From: Prolixibacteraceae bacterium
GTDB lineage: Bacteria; Bacteroidota; Bacteroidia; Bacteroidales; Prolixibacteraceae
Direction of reading: 5' to 3'
Length of the DNA: 51,191 bases
NCBI GenBank assembly: GCA_025355875.1
Contig: JANXYV010000151.1
Location: 1-51,191, forward strand
A program made the position numbers and the translations under genes. Below are positions 8,496-17,948 of this stretch, one piece after another. Numbering within the stretch: the stretch's first letter is position 1; each line of letters starts with the position of its first letter. The notes under the pieces are model-generated. The model was not told the origin of the DNA, did no database searches, and saw only the letters and a list, made by a program, of their open reading frames with translations.

Positions 8496-8528
8496 CAAAC
8501 GAAGATATAAAATACTGTAATTTAAAAT

Positions 8529-8576
8529 ATTAACATAGCATTCTGCTATTGTTCGCGCCCTCAGAAACCTAGGAAA
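8529..8576 (+). repeat. Imperfect direct repeat, copy B, downstream of the toxin gene
   Basis: Partner of 7804-7847. Its last third also forms the left arm of the long palindrome at 8556-8689. Confidence 0.6.
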
Positions 8577-8689
8577 TTTCTTATTAAGCGAGCATGCAAA
8601 CAGATTCAATGAGCAAAATGCTCACGACGGCAACGGCGTGGGCTTTTGACTTATCGTTTGCATGTAGCCTTCCTAGGGGCTAGAGGGCG
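8556..8689 (+). repeat. Long nested palindrome before the type III R-M operon
   Basis: Nested arms pair across 134 bp: CGCCCTC (8556-8562) with GAGGGCG (8683-8689), CCTAGGA (8568-8574) with TCCTAGG (8671-8677), and CATGCAAAC (8593-8601) with GTTTGCATG (8656-8664). An inner small hairpin GAGCA/TGCTC lies at 8611-8623. The two outer stems are separated by five unpaired bases on each side. It could be a MITE-like element, a folded non-coding RNA, or a recombination site. Nothing in it codes for protein. Confidence 0.7.
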
Positions 8690-8740
8690 GGTAAGAATTT
8701 AGCTCACGCTTTTTTTGTGGGTGATAGTCTTATCTGGATA

Positions 8741-10807
8741 ATGGTGGAAGCGAAAGCCGAAACCATGATCAAAGATATTCTACAGAACAACGAAAACCTG
8801 ACTTCCAATACGCGAACATTGGAAGTTCTTCACGCTCATTTTCCACAATGCTTTAACAAAGAAGGAACCTTTGACATCGACAAGTTTAAAGAACTGGTGC
8901 AAACCAACGTGGATGTAACGCACGAAGGTTACGACCTCAATTTTCTAGGGAAAAACTATGCCAAACTGTTGGCTTCGGTGGAAACTACTACTGTTATACA
9001 GCCGAATATAGAGCACAATGCAAAACCCGAAAACGCCAATAGTCAAAATCTGTATATCAGTGGTGATAACCTTGATGGACTGAAACACTTACTAAAATCG
9101 TATACAGGAGCTGTAAAATGTATCTATATCGACCCGCCTTACAACACAGGTACTGATGGTTTTGTGTATAACGACAAGTTCAACTATACCAACAAAGAAC
9201 TCACGAACAAATTAAGCATAAGCGACGAACAAGCCAATAAAATTCTTGATCTTACCCGCCGTGGTTCTGCTTCTCATTCTGCCTGGCTTACTTTTATGTA
9301 TCCACGCTTATTGCTGGCCCGCGATTTACTCACTTCTGATGGAGTTATTTTTATCTCCATTGACGACAACGAACAAGCCAATTTGAAATTGCTTTGTGAT
9401 AGTATTTTTGGGGAGGAAAATTTGATTTCACAAATTGTTGTTCAATCAAATAAAAGAGGTCAGACTTATAAACAATTAGCTAAGACTCATGAATATCTAC
9501 TCGTTTATGTCAAAAGTGAAAGCAGTATAGTTAATGAACTCAAAAAAGAATTGAATGGCAAGCTAAAATCAGATTCTATTGGGGTATTTTCGGAAAGGGA
9601 GTTAAGAAATAGGAATCCTAAATTTGGAAGATTTAATCGTCCCAACTTATATTATCCGATTTATATCAACCCATATACTATCGATGAAAATGGATATTGC
9701 CCCGTATCATTAACAAGGTCATTAGAGTTTAATGTAGAAGTTTTCCCACTTAACAGCGAAGGCAAAGAAAGTTGTTGGAGATGGGGACCTACGAAACTTA
9801 ACAAAAACATTAGTGAAAATACAGTGGAAAGTAATGCCGTTGGAAGGATTAAAACTACTGGAGAGTATGGTGTTTATGAAAAATACAGAAAGGAAACTTT
9901 TAAAGCAAAAACAATTTGGTTTGAAGATATTGTAATCTCTAACGAAGATGATGATGAGGATGAAATCTGGGATGAAACTGGAGTTATCACTGAGCAGGGT
10001 TCAACTGAATTGAGAAAATATGATATGGGAGATGTTTTTGATTTCCCTAAACCAACTTTCCTTGTGAAAAAGGTTTTGGAATTAGGTTCTGATATTGACT
10101 CATTTTGTTTGGACTTTTTTTCAGGTTCAGGGTCACTTGCAGAATCAGTATTAAGGTTAAATTCAAATTTAGGTAATAGAAAATTTATTTCTATTCAACT
10201 TCCTGAAAACCTAGACAATAAACTTAAAAATAGTTCAGCTTCTGATAGGGCGAAAGTACAGAAGGTCATTGATTTCATGGATATAAACTCATATCCTCAC
10301 ACATTGGACAACATTGGCTTTGAACGTATAAAACGTGCGGCCGCCAAAATAAAAGCCGAAACAGGTGCAGATATCGACTACGGGTTCAAGCATTATACTT
10401 TGGTTGAACCATCGGCAGATACCTTGGACAAATTAGAAGAGTTTAAAGCCTACGAATTGTTTACCAATAACGACACTTTGAGCCTTTTTGGCAAAGAAAC
10501 GGTACTCGAAACATGGTTGGTAAAAGATGGTTATGGCTTTGGGGCAAAAGTGCAGGAGGTAAAATTAGCCGATTATACAGCTTACCTTTGTGGAAAGCAC
10601 CTGTATTTTATTGAAGCGGACATTGATGAAAACGACATGGTGGCTTTGCTCGACAAATATCAGGCAGAATCTGCTTTTAGTCCCGAAAACATTGTGATAT
10701 TCGGTTATAGTTTCAATTTTTCGCAAACCGAAATGCTGCGCAAAAACTTGTTTGTGCTAAAAGACAGCCACAAAAACCTGAAAGCAAATTTCGATATCCG
10801 TTACTAA
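8741..10807 (+). CDS. mod: Type III restriction-modification system, DNA methyltransferase (Mod)
   Basis: N6-adenine methyltransferase that also provides target recognition for the type III complex. The catalytic motif DPPYNTG is at residues 131-137 and precedes the AdoMet-binding FFSGSGS at 459-465, the beta-class order of Mod subunits. The central region between them (about 9410-10270) is visibly more AT-rich than the ends and would hold the target recognition domain. The start is uncertain: a GTG at 8717, ATGs at 8741 and 8765 are all in frame. I took the first ATG. Res follows after 4 nt, so the two form an operon. The promoter was not identified, but the palindrome at 8556-8689 sits directly upstream. 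Confidence 0.93.
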   Translation: MVEAKAETMIKDILQNNENLTSNTRTLEVLHAHFPQCFNKEGTFDIDKFKELVQTNVDVTHEGYDLNFLGKNYAKLLASVETTTVIQPNIEHNAKPENANSQNLYISGDNLDGLKHLLKSYTGAVKCIYIDPPYNTGTDGFVYNDKFNYTNKELTNKLSISDEQANKILDLTRRGSASHSAWLTFMYPRLLLARDLLTSDGVIFISIDDNEQANLKLLCDSIFGEENLISQIVVQSNKRGQTYKQLAKTHEYLLVYVKSESSIVNELKKELNGKLKSDSIGVFSERELRNRNPKFGRFNRPNLYYPIYINPYTIDENGYCPVSLTRSLEFNVEVFPLNSEGKESCWRWGPTKLNKNISENTVESNAVGRIKTTGEYGVYEKYRKETFKAKTIWFEDIVISNEDDDEDEIWDETGVITEQGSTELRKYDMGDVFDFPKPTFLVKKVLELGSDIDSFCLDFFSGSGSLAESVLRLNSNLGNRKFISIQLPENLDNKLKNSSASDRAKVQKVIDFMDINSYPHTLDNIGFERIKRAAAKIKAETGADIDYGFKHYTLVEPSADTLDKLEEFKAYELFTNNDTLSLFGKETVLETWLVKDGYGFGAKVQEVKLADYTAYLCGKHLYFIEADIDENDMVALLDKYQAESAFSPENIVIFGYSFNFSQTEMLRKNLFVLKDSHKNLKANFDIRY

Positions 10808-10811
10808 TATT

Positions 10812-13787
10812 ATGGAACTAATCCTACAAACAGGGCTCATACATCAGCAGTGCGCAGTGGATGCAATTGCCAAGGTATTTGAAAAATCAGAAGTCAAACC
10901 GCCAAATCAATATTATAAAAATCCGATTGTTTCAATAGAAAATGTTCTTTTTGAAAACATCAAACAGATTCAAATTGAGAATGAAATCCATTCGTCATTT
11001 CGTACAATTGCCAAAACCGAAAAAGCCCTGCATTTGGATATAAAAATGGAAACGGGTACAGGTAAAACATACGTTTACACACATGCCATTTATGAACTTC
11101 ATCGCCGATACGGAATTAATAAATTTATTGTTGCTGTTCCCACATTACCTATAAAAGCAGGTGCAGAGCAGTTTCTGGGCGACAGCTATGTGCAAAAACA
11201 TTTTGAAAATACTTGTGGATATGGTGCACAAATTGAACTTTATACGCTGAAAGCACAAACAAAAAAGAAAGGAAAAACATTCTTCCCAAGTGCAGTACGG
11301 GCGTTTGTAGAAGGTTCCAACCAAACAAGCAACAAAATTTTTGTGCTGCTCACCAATATGCAATTGCTGACCAATGCGACCATGCTCTCGCGTTCCGACT
11401 ACGACTTTGGTATCCACGGATATTATCGGCCTTTCGATGCATTGGCAGCAACCAAACCTTTTGTGATCATTGATGAGCCACACCGCTTTCAGCGCGACCA
11501 AAAAGCTTTTGAAAAAATTACCGGTGAACTAAAACCGCAATGTATTATTCGTTTTGGTGCCACTTTTCCCGATATTGCGGTTGGCAAAGGAAAAAATAAA
11601 GTAACCAAAAAAGATTATCTCAATTTGCTTTACGACTTAAATGCTTGTGCATCATTTAATCAAAACCTGATAAAAGGAGTTGCAAAGGAACACTTTGAAC
11701 CACTGTCATCCAAAGAAGAGAAAATAAAAATCACAGCTATTGATAGTAAAACTTCTGTCACGTTTAATCATATTTTGGCTACAGGACGAAAACCATACAC
11801 CATGCAGTCGGGTGATTCGCTTTCTGTAATAAGTGATGAACTACGAGGATTGACCATTTCAGGTATAGGCACAAACTATGTTGAATTTTCAAATGGTCAG
11901 GAAAAGCGGGTTGGTGAAGAGTTTACGGTTGATATTTTTTCCGATTCCTATCAGGAACAAATGATTCGTTTAGCGATTCAACGGCACTTTGAGACAGAAC
12001 GTGCCAATTTTAACCGACCATGCAAAATTAAAACATTGGCACTTTTCTTTATCGACAATATTGAATCGTATCGTGGCGACATCAACGGCGATAAATGGCT
12101 GCATGCAATTTTCGAACAGTTATTAAAAGAGCGCATTGAATACGAATTACAACAAACTTGTTCCGATGAATACCGGGCTTATCTCGAAGCCAGCAAAGCC
12201 GATATATCAGCCTGTCATGCCGGATATTTTGCGAAAGATAATACCGATAGTGACGAAAGTATTGCCGAAGAGGTGGATGAAATTCTGCATAACAAAAAGA
12301 AACTGTTATCTATTGTAAACGAAGACGGTTCGCTGAATACACGTCGTTTTTTGTTTTCGAAATGGACATTGAAGGAAGGCTGGGACAATCCAAATGTATT
12401 TACCATAGTCAAATTGCGTTCGAGCGGTAGCGACAATAGCAAAATTCAGGAAGTAGGTCGAGGTTTACGTTTACCTGTTGACGAATTTGGCAACCGCATT
12501 TCAAACGAAGAATTTCTTCTGAATTACATTGTTGACTTTACAGAGGCCGATTTTGCAAACAGATTAGTTGCCGAAATCAATGCAGAATTGCCGGAAGGTC
12601 AGACGACGCAAATTTCAGCCCAGGAAATGGAACGTGTAGCAAACTTGAAAGGAATTACTACAAAAGTGCTTTTTATAGAATTGCTAAACAAAGACTTTAT
12701 TGATACAGACAAGTTAATTTTGGCTGATAAGATTAATGATTTTTATCGAGAATATCCTGAATTTAATAACACCCGACTTGCTGGTAATAAGGTAATTGAT
12801 AAAAATAAAAATCAACGAAACACAGTCAAAATTCGTACAGCAAAATTCAATGAACTTAAAGAACTTTGGACTGCCATTAATAAAAAATACGTCATATTCT
12901 TCGACAATAATATTGATCAATCTATTGAAGGAGATTTACATAGCTTATTAGAAGATGGTATATTTGGTTTGCAGGAGATTTCGTCCGACCGCCAGACAAT
13001 AAAAGCCGGGAAAGATAAGGTTGACGCGGTGGGTGAAGCTGGCGCTACATACTCTATTAGTGGTAGAAAAATGTCGTACAATATTTTTCTAAAGCGAATA
13101 AACAAAGCTACTTCAATTCCAATTGCAACAATTCATAAGGCAATTGTTCAATATGTCAGCGCTAAAGCAGAATTTAATCCTTCATTGTTCAACGAAAACT
13201 CCCTGGCTCGATTTATTTCCAAATTCAACGAATGGAAATACGACAATTTGAAAGGCCGCTTCAACTACAAACAAACCACTTATACACCAACTTCAACAAA
13301 ACTGACAAATATTGATGGATCTATAAAAGAGGAAGTTGTGCAAGGCGAAATAGGTATAAAACTATTAACTGGACAACCTTCAGATAAATATTTGTATGAT
13401 GTAATTGCTTACGATTCGGATTTAGAAAGAAAAAACATCATGGAGGATATTCAGGATGTTGTTGTATTTGGCAAAATTCCCAGAAAAAGCATCTCAATAC
13501 CTACCATTGGCAATGATTCATATAGTCCTGACTTTATGTATGTCGTAAATAAAAAAGATGGGCAAAAAGAATTAAACATTGTCATCGAGTCAAAAGACTA
13601 CAAAAGTGAAGCTGATTTACGAGGTGAAGAAGCAATGAAAATTAATTGCGCCGAAAAATTTTTCAATCAGCTCACATTGGATGGATATAAAGTATCATTT
13701 AAGAAGCAATTGAATAGTAGTGGCGTAAAATCAATTATTGAAGAGATTAGCAATAATCCAGACCGCAACGTGGTCGCAAATCTATAG
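10812..13787 (+). CDS. res: Type III restriction enzyme, helicase/nuclease subunit (Res)
   Basis: 991 residues, full family length. Walker A METGTGKT is at 79-86 and the DEAD-like box DEPH starts at 221. The SF2 motif VI-like segment KIQEVGRGLRLPVD follows. A C-terminal PD-ExK nuclease has Pro906-Asp907 and Glu926-Ser-Lys928 (SPDF and VIESKDYK). With Mod it cuts DNA carrying unmethylated sites in opposite orientation, an anti-phage role known for type III systems. All core motifs are intact, so the system is probably active. The gene sits 4 nt after mod. No transposase is seen at its end, but REP-like palindromes follow at 13900-13979. Confidence 0.94.
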   Translation: MELILQTGLIHQQCAVDAIAKVFEKSEVKPPNQYYKNPIVSIENVLFENIKQIQIENEIHSSFRTIAKTEKALHLDIKMETGTGKTYVYTHAIYELHRRYGINKFIVAVPTLPIKAGAEQFLGDSYVQKHFENTCGYGAQIELYTLKAQTKKKGKTFFPSAVRAFVEGSNQTSNKIFVLLTNMQLLTNATMLSRSDYDFGIHGYYRPFDALAATKPFVIIDEPHRFQRDQKAFEKITGELKPQCIIRFGATFPDIAVGKGKNKVTKKDYLNLLYDLNACASFNQNLIKGVAKEHFEPLSSKEEKIKITAIDSKTSVTFNHILATGRKPYTMQSGDSLSVISDELRGLTISGIGTNYVEFSNGQEKRVGEEFTVDIFSDSYQEQMIRLAIQRHFETERANFNRPCKIKTLALFFIDNIESYRGDINGDKWLHAIFEQLLKERIEYELQQTCSDEYRAYLEASKADISACHAGYFAKDNTDSDESIAEEVDEILHNKKKLLSIVNEDGSLNTRRFLFSKWTLKEGWDNPNVFTIVKLRSSGSDNSKIQEVGRGLRLPVDEFGNRISNEEFLLNYIVDFTEADFANRLVAEINAELPEGQTTQISAQEMERVANLKGITTKVLFIELLNKDFIDTDKLILADKINDFYREYPEFNNTRLAGNKVIDKNKNQRNTVKIRTAKFNELKELWTAINKKYVIFFDNNIDQSIEGDLHSLLEDGIFGLQEISSDRQTIKAGKDKVDAVGEAGATYSISGRKMSYNIFLKRINKATSIPIATIHKAIVQYVSAKAEFNPSLFNENSLARFISKFNEWKYDNLKGRFNYKQTTYTPTSTKLTNIDGSIKEEVVQGEIGIKLLTGQPSDKYLYDVIAYDSDLERKNIMEDIQDVVVFGKIPRKSISIPTIGNDSYSPDFMYVVNKKDGQKELNIVIESKDYKSEADLRGEEAMKINCAEKFFNQLTLDGYKVSFKKQLNSSGVKSIIEEISNNPDRNVVANL

Positions 13788-13899
13788 AAATACGCGATTG
13801 AACGGATATTCTTCGACCCGTCTTGGACGTATATCGTTGGTGGAAAATGCGTTTTGTTCAAATATGTTATCTCGCTATGATAAAGAAATGACTAGTAAT

Positions 13900-13917
13900 A
13901 GGCTTCGGCTAAAGCCT
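13900..13917 (+). repeat. REP-like small palindrome
   Basis: AGGCTT (13900-13905) pairs with AAGCCT (13912-13917). It resembles the GGCTTTAGCC palindrome at 40324-40353. It lies in the 282-bp gap after res, which holds no recognised gene. Confidence 0.4.
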
Positions 13918-13957
13918 TGTCCATGATGGAATGATAATTCAATTCAACACCATGAAT

Positions 13958-13979
13958 GGCGTTGCTAGTCAGCAATGCC
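13958..13979 (+). repeat. REP-like small palindrome
   Basis: GGCGTTGCT (13958-13966) pairs with AGCAATGCC (13971-13979) with one G-T wobble around a 4-nt loop. It may double as a weak hairpin beyond the crtB end. Confidence 0.45.
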
Positions 13980-14069
13980 AATATGTACTTACCAATCATT
14001 TTGATTATAAAGGTTTTGGTTATTGTCGCGGCTAATCTGACCAAACCTAGCCTTCAGACTACGAGCATT

Positions 14070-14903
14070 TTACAGCAGGTTCAATGCATTCTTAAAGTAA
14101 GCATTCACCAGCAAATAACTTTTCCGGCGGTTGGATACGCGGTACCTTTTCTTTAGAATCTCTTCCGGACGGGCTTTTTTGATTTTCCGGAGCAGGTTCA
14201 TATAATAGCTGTATGCAAGATAAACACCCAGCCTGACTTGTTTATTTAATTTGCGGATACCTTCCATTGATTCCTGAAAGTCCCGATCTATTTCGTCTTC
14301 CAGCTGTTTCTTTGTTTCTTCAGTAAAATTGGAAAAATCAATGTCCTTGAAATAGACCCGTCCTTTTTCGTTAAAATCATCGCGGGCGTCCCGCAGAAAA
14401 TTGACCTTCTGGAATGCTTCCCCAAGTTTTCGTGCGGGCGCTTTTAATTGATCGTATTTTTCAGGCTCATCAAAATAGAAAACCCGAAGGCACATTAAAC
14501 CAACTACCTCGGCAGAACCGTAGATATAGGTTTTCAGTAATTCAGGCGAGTATACATTGTTGGCAAGGTCCATTTCCATACTAAGCAGGAAGGCTTCGAT
14601 CAATTCACGATCGATTCCGAATTTGTGAACCGCCATCTGGAAACTGTCGATTATCGGGTTAATGCTAAAGTTGCGTTCAATGGCGATGAATGTTTCTTTT
14701 CTGAATTCTTCGAAAATGGTTCGCTGATCCTGATCGGTAAACGTATCCACAATCTCGTCGGCATAGCGCACAAAACCATAGATGCTGTAAATGCCTTCAC
14801 GGTATCTCGCATTTAGAACCCGCACACCCAGAGAAAAGGAAGTGCTGTAATTGCGGGTCGTTATCCGGCTGCAGTCAAGGTTATTTTTCCGGTAAATATC
14901 CAT
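14070..14903 (-). CDS. crtB: Phytoene synthase
   Basis: Condenses two geranylgeranyl diphosphates head-to-head to phytoene, the first committed carotenoid step. The 277 residues show the squalene/phytoene synthase pattern. The first Asp-rich motif is DEIVD (49-53) after FVRYA, and the second is LRDARDDF (Asp172, 175, 176) followed by GRVYF. It overlaps the end of the upstream crtI by 23 nt, implying translational coupling. Squalene synthase is the alternative, but the adjacent desaturase supports phytoene. No prenyltransferase crtE is in the window, so the precursor must come from elsewhere. Confidence 0.92.
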   Translation of the reverse strand: MDIYRKNNLDCSRITTRNYSTSFSLGVRVLNARYREGIYSIYGFVRYADEIVDTFTDQDQRTIFEEFRKETFIAIERNFSINPIIDSFQMAVHKFGIDRELIEAFLLSMEMDLANNVYSPELLKTYIYGSAEVVGLMCLRVFYFDEPEKYDQLKAPARKLGEAFQKVNFLRDARDDFNEKGRVYFKDIDFSNFTEETKKQLEDEIDRDFQESMEGIRKLNKQVRLGVYLAYSYYMNLLRKIKKARPEEILKKRYRVSNRRKSYLLVNAYFKNALNLL

Positions 14904-16371
14904 TGTCTTTCAGTATTCTTTCAGTTACTAACCGGGAGCTGATTACCACCATGGGAAGTCCGGTTCCAGGTACCGTTGATGCGCCCACATAATACAAGTT
15001 GCTGAATTTCTCATCCTTGTTTTTTGGACGAAAACCTCCAACCTGATTCAGGTCGTGAGCCAAACCCAGACCACTTCCGCGGTACAATCCAAACGTGTTT
15101 TGCCAGTGTTCTGGATTCAGGACGATTCTGGTCTCGGTATGTTTTTTAAAATCAAACCCGGTCCGTTCGCCCAGATCCTGAATGATGCCATCGGCAATTT
15201 CCTGATCGTCGCTCCAATCGGGTTTGTACCTTAAATCAGGAACGGGACAAAGTATAAAGATACATTCTTTTCCCGGAGGAGCATAACCGGGATTGTGCAT
15301 CGACTGGATATTGACGTAATAGTAGGGTTTGTCGAGCTTAATTTTATTCCTGAAAATTTTCGCCGCATATTCCTGAAAATTTCTTCTCAGAAAGTAATTG
15401 TGGTGGTACATCTCCGGAACTTTGGTGTCAAGCCCCAAATAGATGGTCAGTGGGGCGAGAGTCCATTTTTTTACATCCAGTTTCTCAGACGAAAAGGCTG
15501 GCCGTTTCAAAACTCCGCCACGAAATCCTGCAGCATCGGCATTGACCACAAACTGGTCAGCTTTCCACTCTTTTCCCGAACGGTCAGTAAACCAGAAGAT
15601 TTTCCCATTTTCTTCTGAAAAGCTGACGATTTCGGTGTTATAATGGATTTTTACTCCCCGGTTTTCGAGTTCCCGAAGAAGCCCTTCCACAATTTTGTAC
15701 ATTCCGCCTTTCACATTGTAATAACCATCATGAACCAATTCGGTGTAATTCAGTAAGGTATAAACGGCTGGAGTGTCGAAAGGCGTAGCTCCGAGGAAAA
15801 ACCCAACCAGCGAAAATATCACTTTGACTTCAAAGGATTCGAAATTCTGCTCCATTTCGGTCCACATCGACCGAAACATTTTTGGTGCATGTTTGATCGG
15901 AACAGTGGTCAATTTAAGCAGATATTGAGCCAAAGAATCGAAATTTTGATGGATAACTATCTTTTCGGTATCATGAAAAATCTGACCTGCGGCTTTTAGA
16001 AACTTGTGCAACTTCTTCTCAAAATCGGGTTCCAGATGTTGGAATTCAAGCGCCAGTTTTTTTAAATCTTTATAAATTAAATAGCTACGCGAATCGCCTT
16101 CAAAGTGAACCGAATAAAGTGGATCAAGTTCCACAAATTCGAAGGGCATCCGGATGTTGCAATCATTGACCAATTCCTGAAATTCATAACTCATGCTGAA
16201 GAACGTCGGGGCCATGTCGAATTTGAATCCATCTTTCTCCAGCAGGTTGAGCCTTCCTCCCGCACGATGGTATTGTTCGACCATCTCCACCTCGTATCCT
16301 CTCGAGGTTAAGCGAAGGGCGGTGCTCAATCCTCCAAGTCCGGTACCGATGATGAGAATTTTCTTCTGCAT
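14881..16371 (-). CDS. crtI: Phytoene desaturase
   Basis: FAD-dependent desaturase converting phytoene stepwise to lycopene-type products. The 496 residues begin with the dinucleotide-binding motif KKILIIGTGLGGLSTALRL and the acidic end VEMVEQYHRAGGR. The C-terminal CrtI signature region reads YYVGASTVPGTGLPMVVISS, typical of bacterial phytoene dehydrogenases. It is the first gene of the leftward crtI-crtB unit, divergent from crtD with about 100 bp between, where promoters for both sides must lie. The number of desaturation steps cannot be read from sequence. Confidence 0.92.
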   Translation of the reverse strand: MQKKILIIGTGLGGLSTALRLTSRGYEVEMVEQYHRAGGRLNLLEKDGFKFDMAPTFFSMSYEFQELVNDCNIRMPFEFVELDPLYSVHFEGDSRSYLIYKDLKKLALEFQHLEPDFEKKLHKFLKAAGQIFHDTEKIVIHQNFDSLAQYLLKLTTVPIKHAPKMFRSMWTEMEQNFESFEVKVIFSLVGFFLGATPFDTPAVYTLLNYTELVHDGYYNVKGGMYKIVEGLLRELENRGVKIHYNTEIVSFSEENGKIFWFTDRSGKEWKADQFVVNADAAGFRGGVLKRPAFSSEKLDVKKWTLAPLTIYLGLDTKVPEMYHHNYFLRRNFQEYAAKIFRNKIKLDKPYYYVNIQSMHNPGYAPPGKECIFILCPVPDLRYKPDWSDDQEIADGIIQDLGERTGFDFKKHTETRIVLNPEHWQNTFGLYRGSGLGLAHDLNQVGGFRPKNKDEKFSNLYYVGASTVPGTGLPMVVISSRLVTERILKDNGYLPEK

Positions 16372-16475
16372 TTGTTTAATAAATTACACACACACTTAAA
16401 CAAACTAAGTTCAAAATGTTTTTGTAAATTACGAAATTATTTTTGAAAGCTGCTTGTTTTTCATAAATTTATTGA

Positions 16476-17948
16476 ATGATGTCAAACGCTGTGGTACTAG
16501 GTTCAGGAATTGGTGGATTGGCAGCGGCTATCCGGCTTAGCCGTCAGGGGATTGACGTGACGGTTTACGAATCGGCTGATCGGGCAGGAGGGAAGATCGC
16601 CGAACTGAATTTGAATGGTTTTCGCTTCGATGCCGGGCCTTCGCTTCTGACTTTACCTGAAATGGTGTTCGAAATCCTGGACGACGACCTTCGTTTTCCG
16701 GTCCGAAAGCTCGAAATCATTACTAAATATTTTTATCCCGACGGCACACAGCTTTCAGCATATGGAAATATTACAAAACTTTCCGGAGAAATTGAAGGAA
16801 AACTGAACGTCCCGGCAGTTAAGGTGACTGACTATTTGAGAAAGGCCGCCAAAGTGTATGAGCTGACGTCTGATCTTTTCATTTTTGGATCGTTTCACCG
16901 CTTGAGAAACCTGATGAATCGAAATGCTCTGAAGACACTTGTGAATTTCAGGAAACTTCAGGCATTCCAAAACCTGCACAACTTCAATGTGCACGAACTT
17001 GAAGAAAAAAGATTGGTTCAGTTGTTTGACCGGTATGCTACCTATAACGGAAGCGATCCTAATCAGACACCGGCAACACTCAGCGTAATCTCGCATCTGG
17101 AGCACAATCTCGGGGCTTTTATTCCTGAGGATGGAATGTTCCAGGTGATAAGGTCGCTGGAGCAACAGGCTTTGCGTTTGGGTGTGAAATTCCATTTTGG
17201 GCAGCCTGTCCGGAAAGTGGAAATTGACAAAGGAAAAGTTCTGGGTTTGTTGCTCGATTCAGGATTTGTTTCGGCCGAAATTGTAGTAAGCGACGTGGAT
17301 ATTCACCACTTCTATTCCACGATTTTACCTGATAAAAAGAGACTTGCGAAGATCGACAGGGAAGAAAGATCTTCTTCAGCCCTGATTTTTTACTGGGGCA
17401 TGAAAGGGAATTATCCGGAATTGGATATTCACAATATTTTTTTCAGTGAAAAATATCCGAACGAATTCTATCACTTGTTCAGAACCAAGGATGTTTTCGA
17501 TGACCCTACGATTTATATTTATATCAGTAGTAAATACAATCCATCCGATGCGCCGGAAGGATCAGAAAATTGGTTTGTGATGATTAATGCGCCGGCTGAT
17601 ATTGGGCAAAATTGGAATATTTTTATTGAAACCTCGCGCAAAAAAATTCTTCAAAAACTGGAACTTATGCTTGGTAAGAACATTCGGAATTCCATCGTCA
17701 GCGAAGAAATACTTTCACCTCCTGAAATCGCTAAACAAACGGGTTCAGTAAATGGTTCTTTGTATGGAAGCAGCTCAAACAGCCGATTTGCTTCGTTTAA
17801 CCGTCATGCCAATTTCAGGAGCGATATTCATGGATTGTATTTTGTGGGAGGAAGTGTTCATCCCGGAGGTGGAATACCGCTCTGTTTGTCGTCGGCACGG
17901 ATTGTAGATGAATTGGTCAAAGAACAATTGATAAAAAACAGACTATGA
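16476..17948 (+). CDS. crtD: CrtD-like carotenoid desaturase (FAD-dependent)
   Basis: 490 residues, paralogous to crtI. It has an N-terminal FAD motif (VLGSGIGGLAAAIRLSRQG), ESADRAGGK and a C-terminal YFVGGSVHPGGGIPLCLSSA. Its length and its linkage to cruF point to a 1-hydroxycarotenoid 3,4-desaturase (CrtD) rather than a second phytoene desaturase (inference from context). It opens a tight operon: its stop overlaps the cruF start as ATGA. The first two codons are both ATG; the first is used here. A TAAATTTA element at 16464-16471, with TTTTG about 18 bp upstream, could be the promoter but would leave almost no leader. Confidence 0.8.
   Translation: MMSNAVVLGSGIGGLAAAIRLSRQGIDVTVYESADRAGGKIAELNLNGFRFDAGPSLLTLPEMVFEILDDDLRFPVRKLEIITKYFYPDGTQLSAYGNITKLSGEIEGKLNVPAVKVTDYLRKAAKVYELTSDLFIFGSFHRLRNLMNRNALKTLVNFRKLQAFQNLHNFNVHELEEKRLVQLFDRYATYNGSDPNQTPATLSVISHLEHNLGAFIPEDGMFQVIRSLEQQALRLGVKFHFGQPVRKVEIDKGKVLGLLLDSGFVSAEIVVSDVDIHHFYSTILPDKKRLAKIDREERSSSALIFYWGMKGNYPELDIHNIFFSEKYPNEFYHLFRTKDVFDDPTIYIYISSKYNPSDAPEGSENWFVMINAPADIGQNWNIFIETSRKKILQKLELMLGKNIRNSIVSEEILSPPEIAKQTGSVNGSLYGSSSNSRFASFNRHANFRSDIHGLYFVGGSVHPGGGIPLCLSSARIVDELVKEQLIKNRL

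Noticed and set aside
8556-8689. Integron attC site
   Set aside because: No GTTRRRY/RYYYAAC core pair is found at the ends, and only one such element is present here.
8717-8740. GTG start for mod
   Set aside because: ATG codons follow at 8741 and 8765; the first 8 residues from GTG have no support.
13788-13878. Open frame continuing past the res stop codon
   Set aside because: It is in frame for about 30 codons but has no family resemblance; res already has its complete C-terminus.
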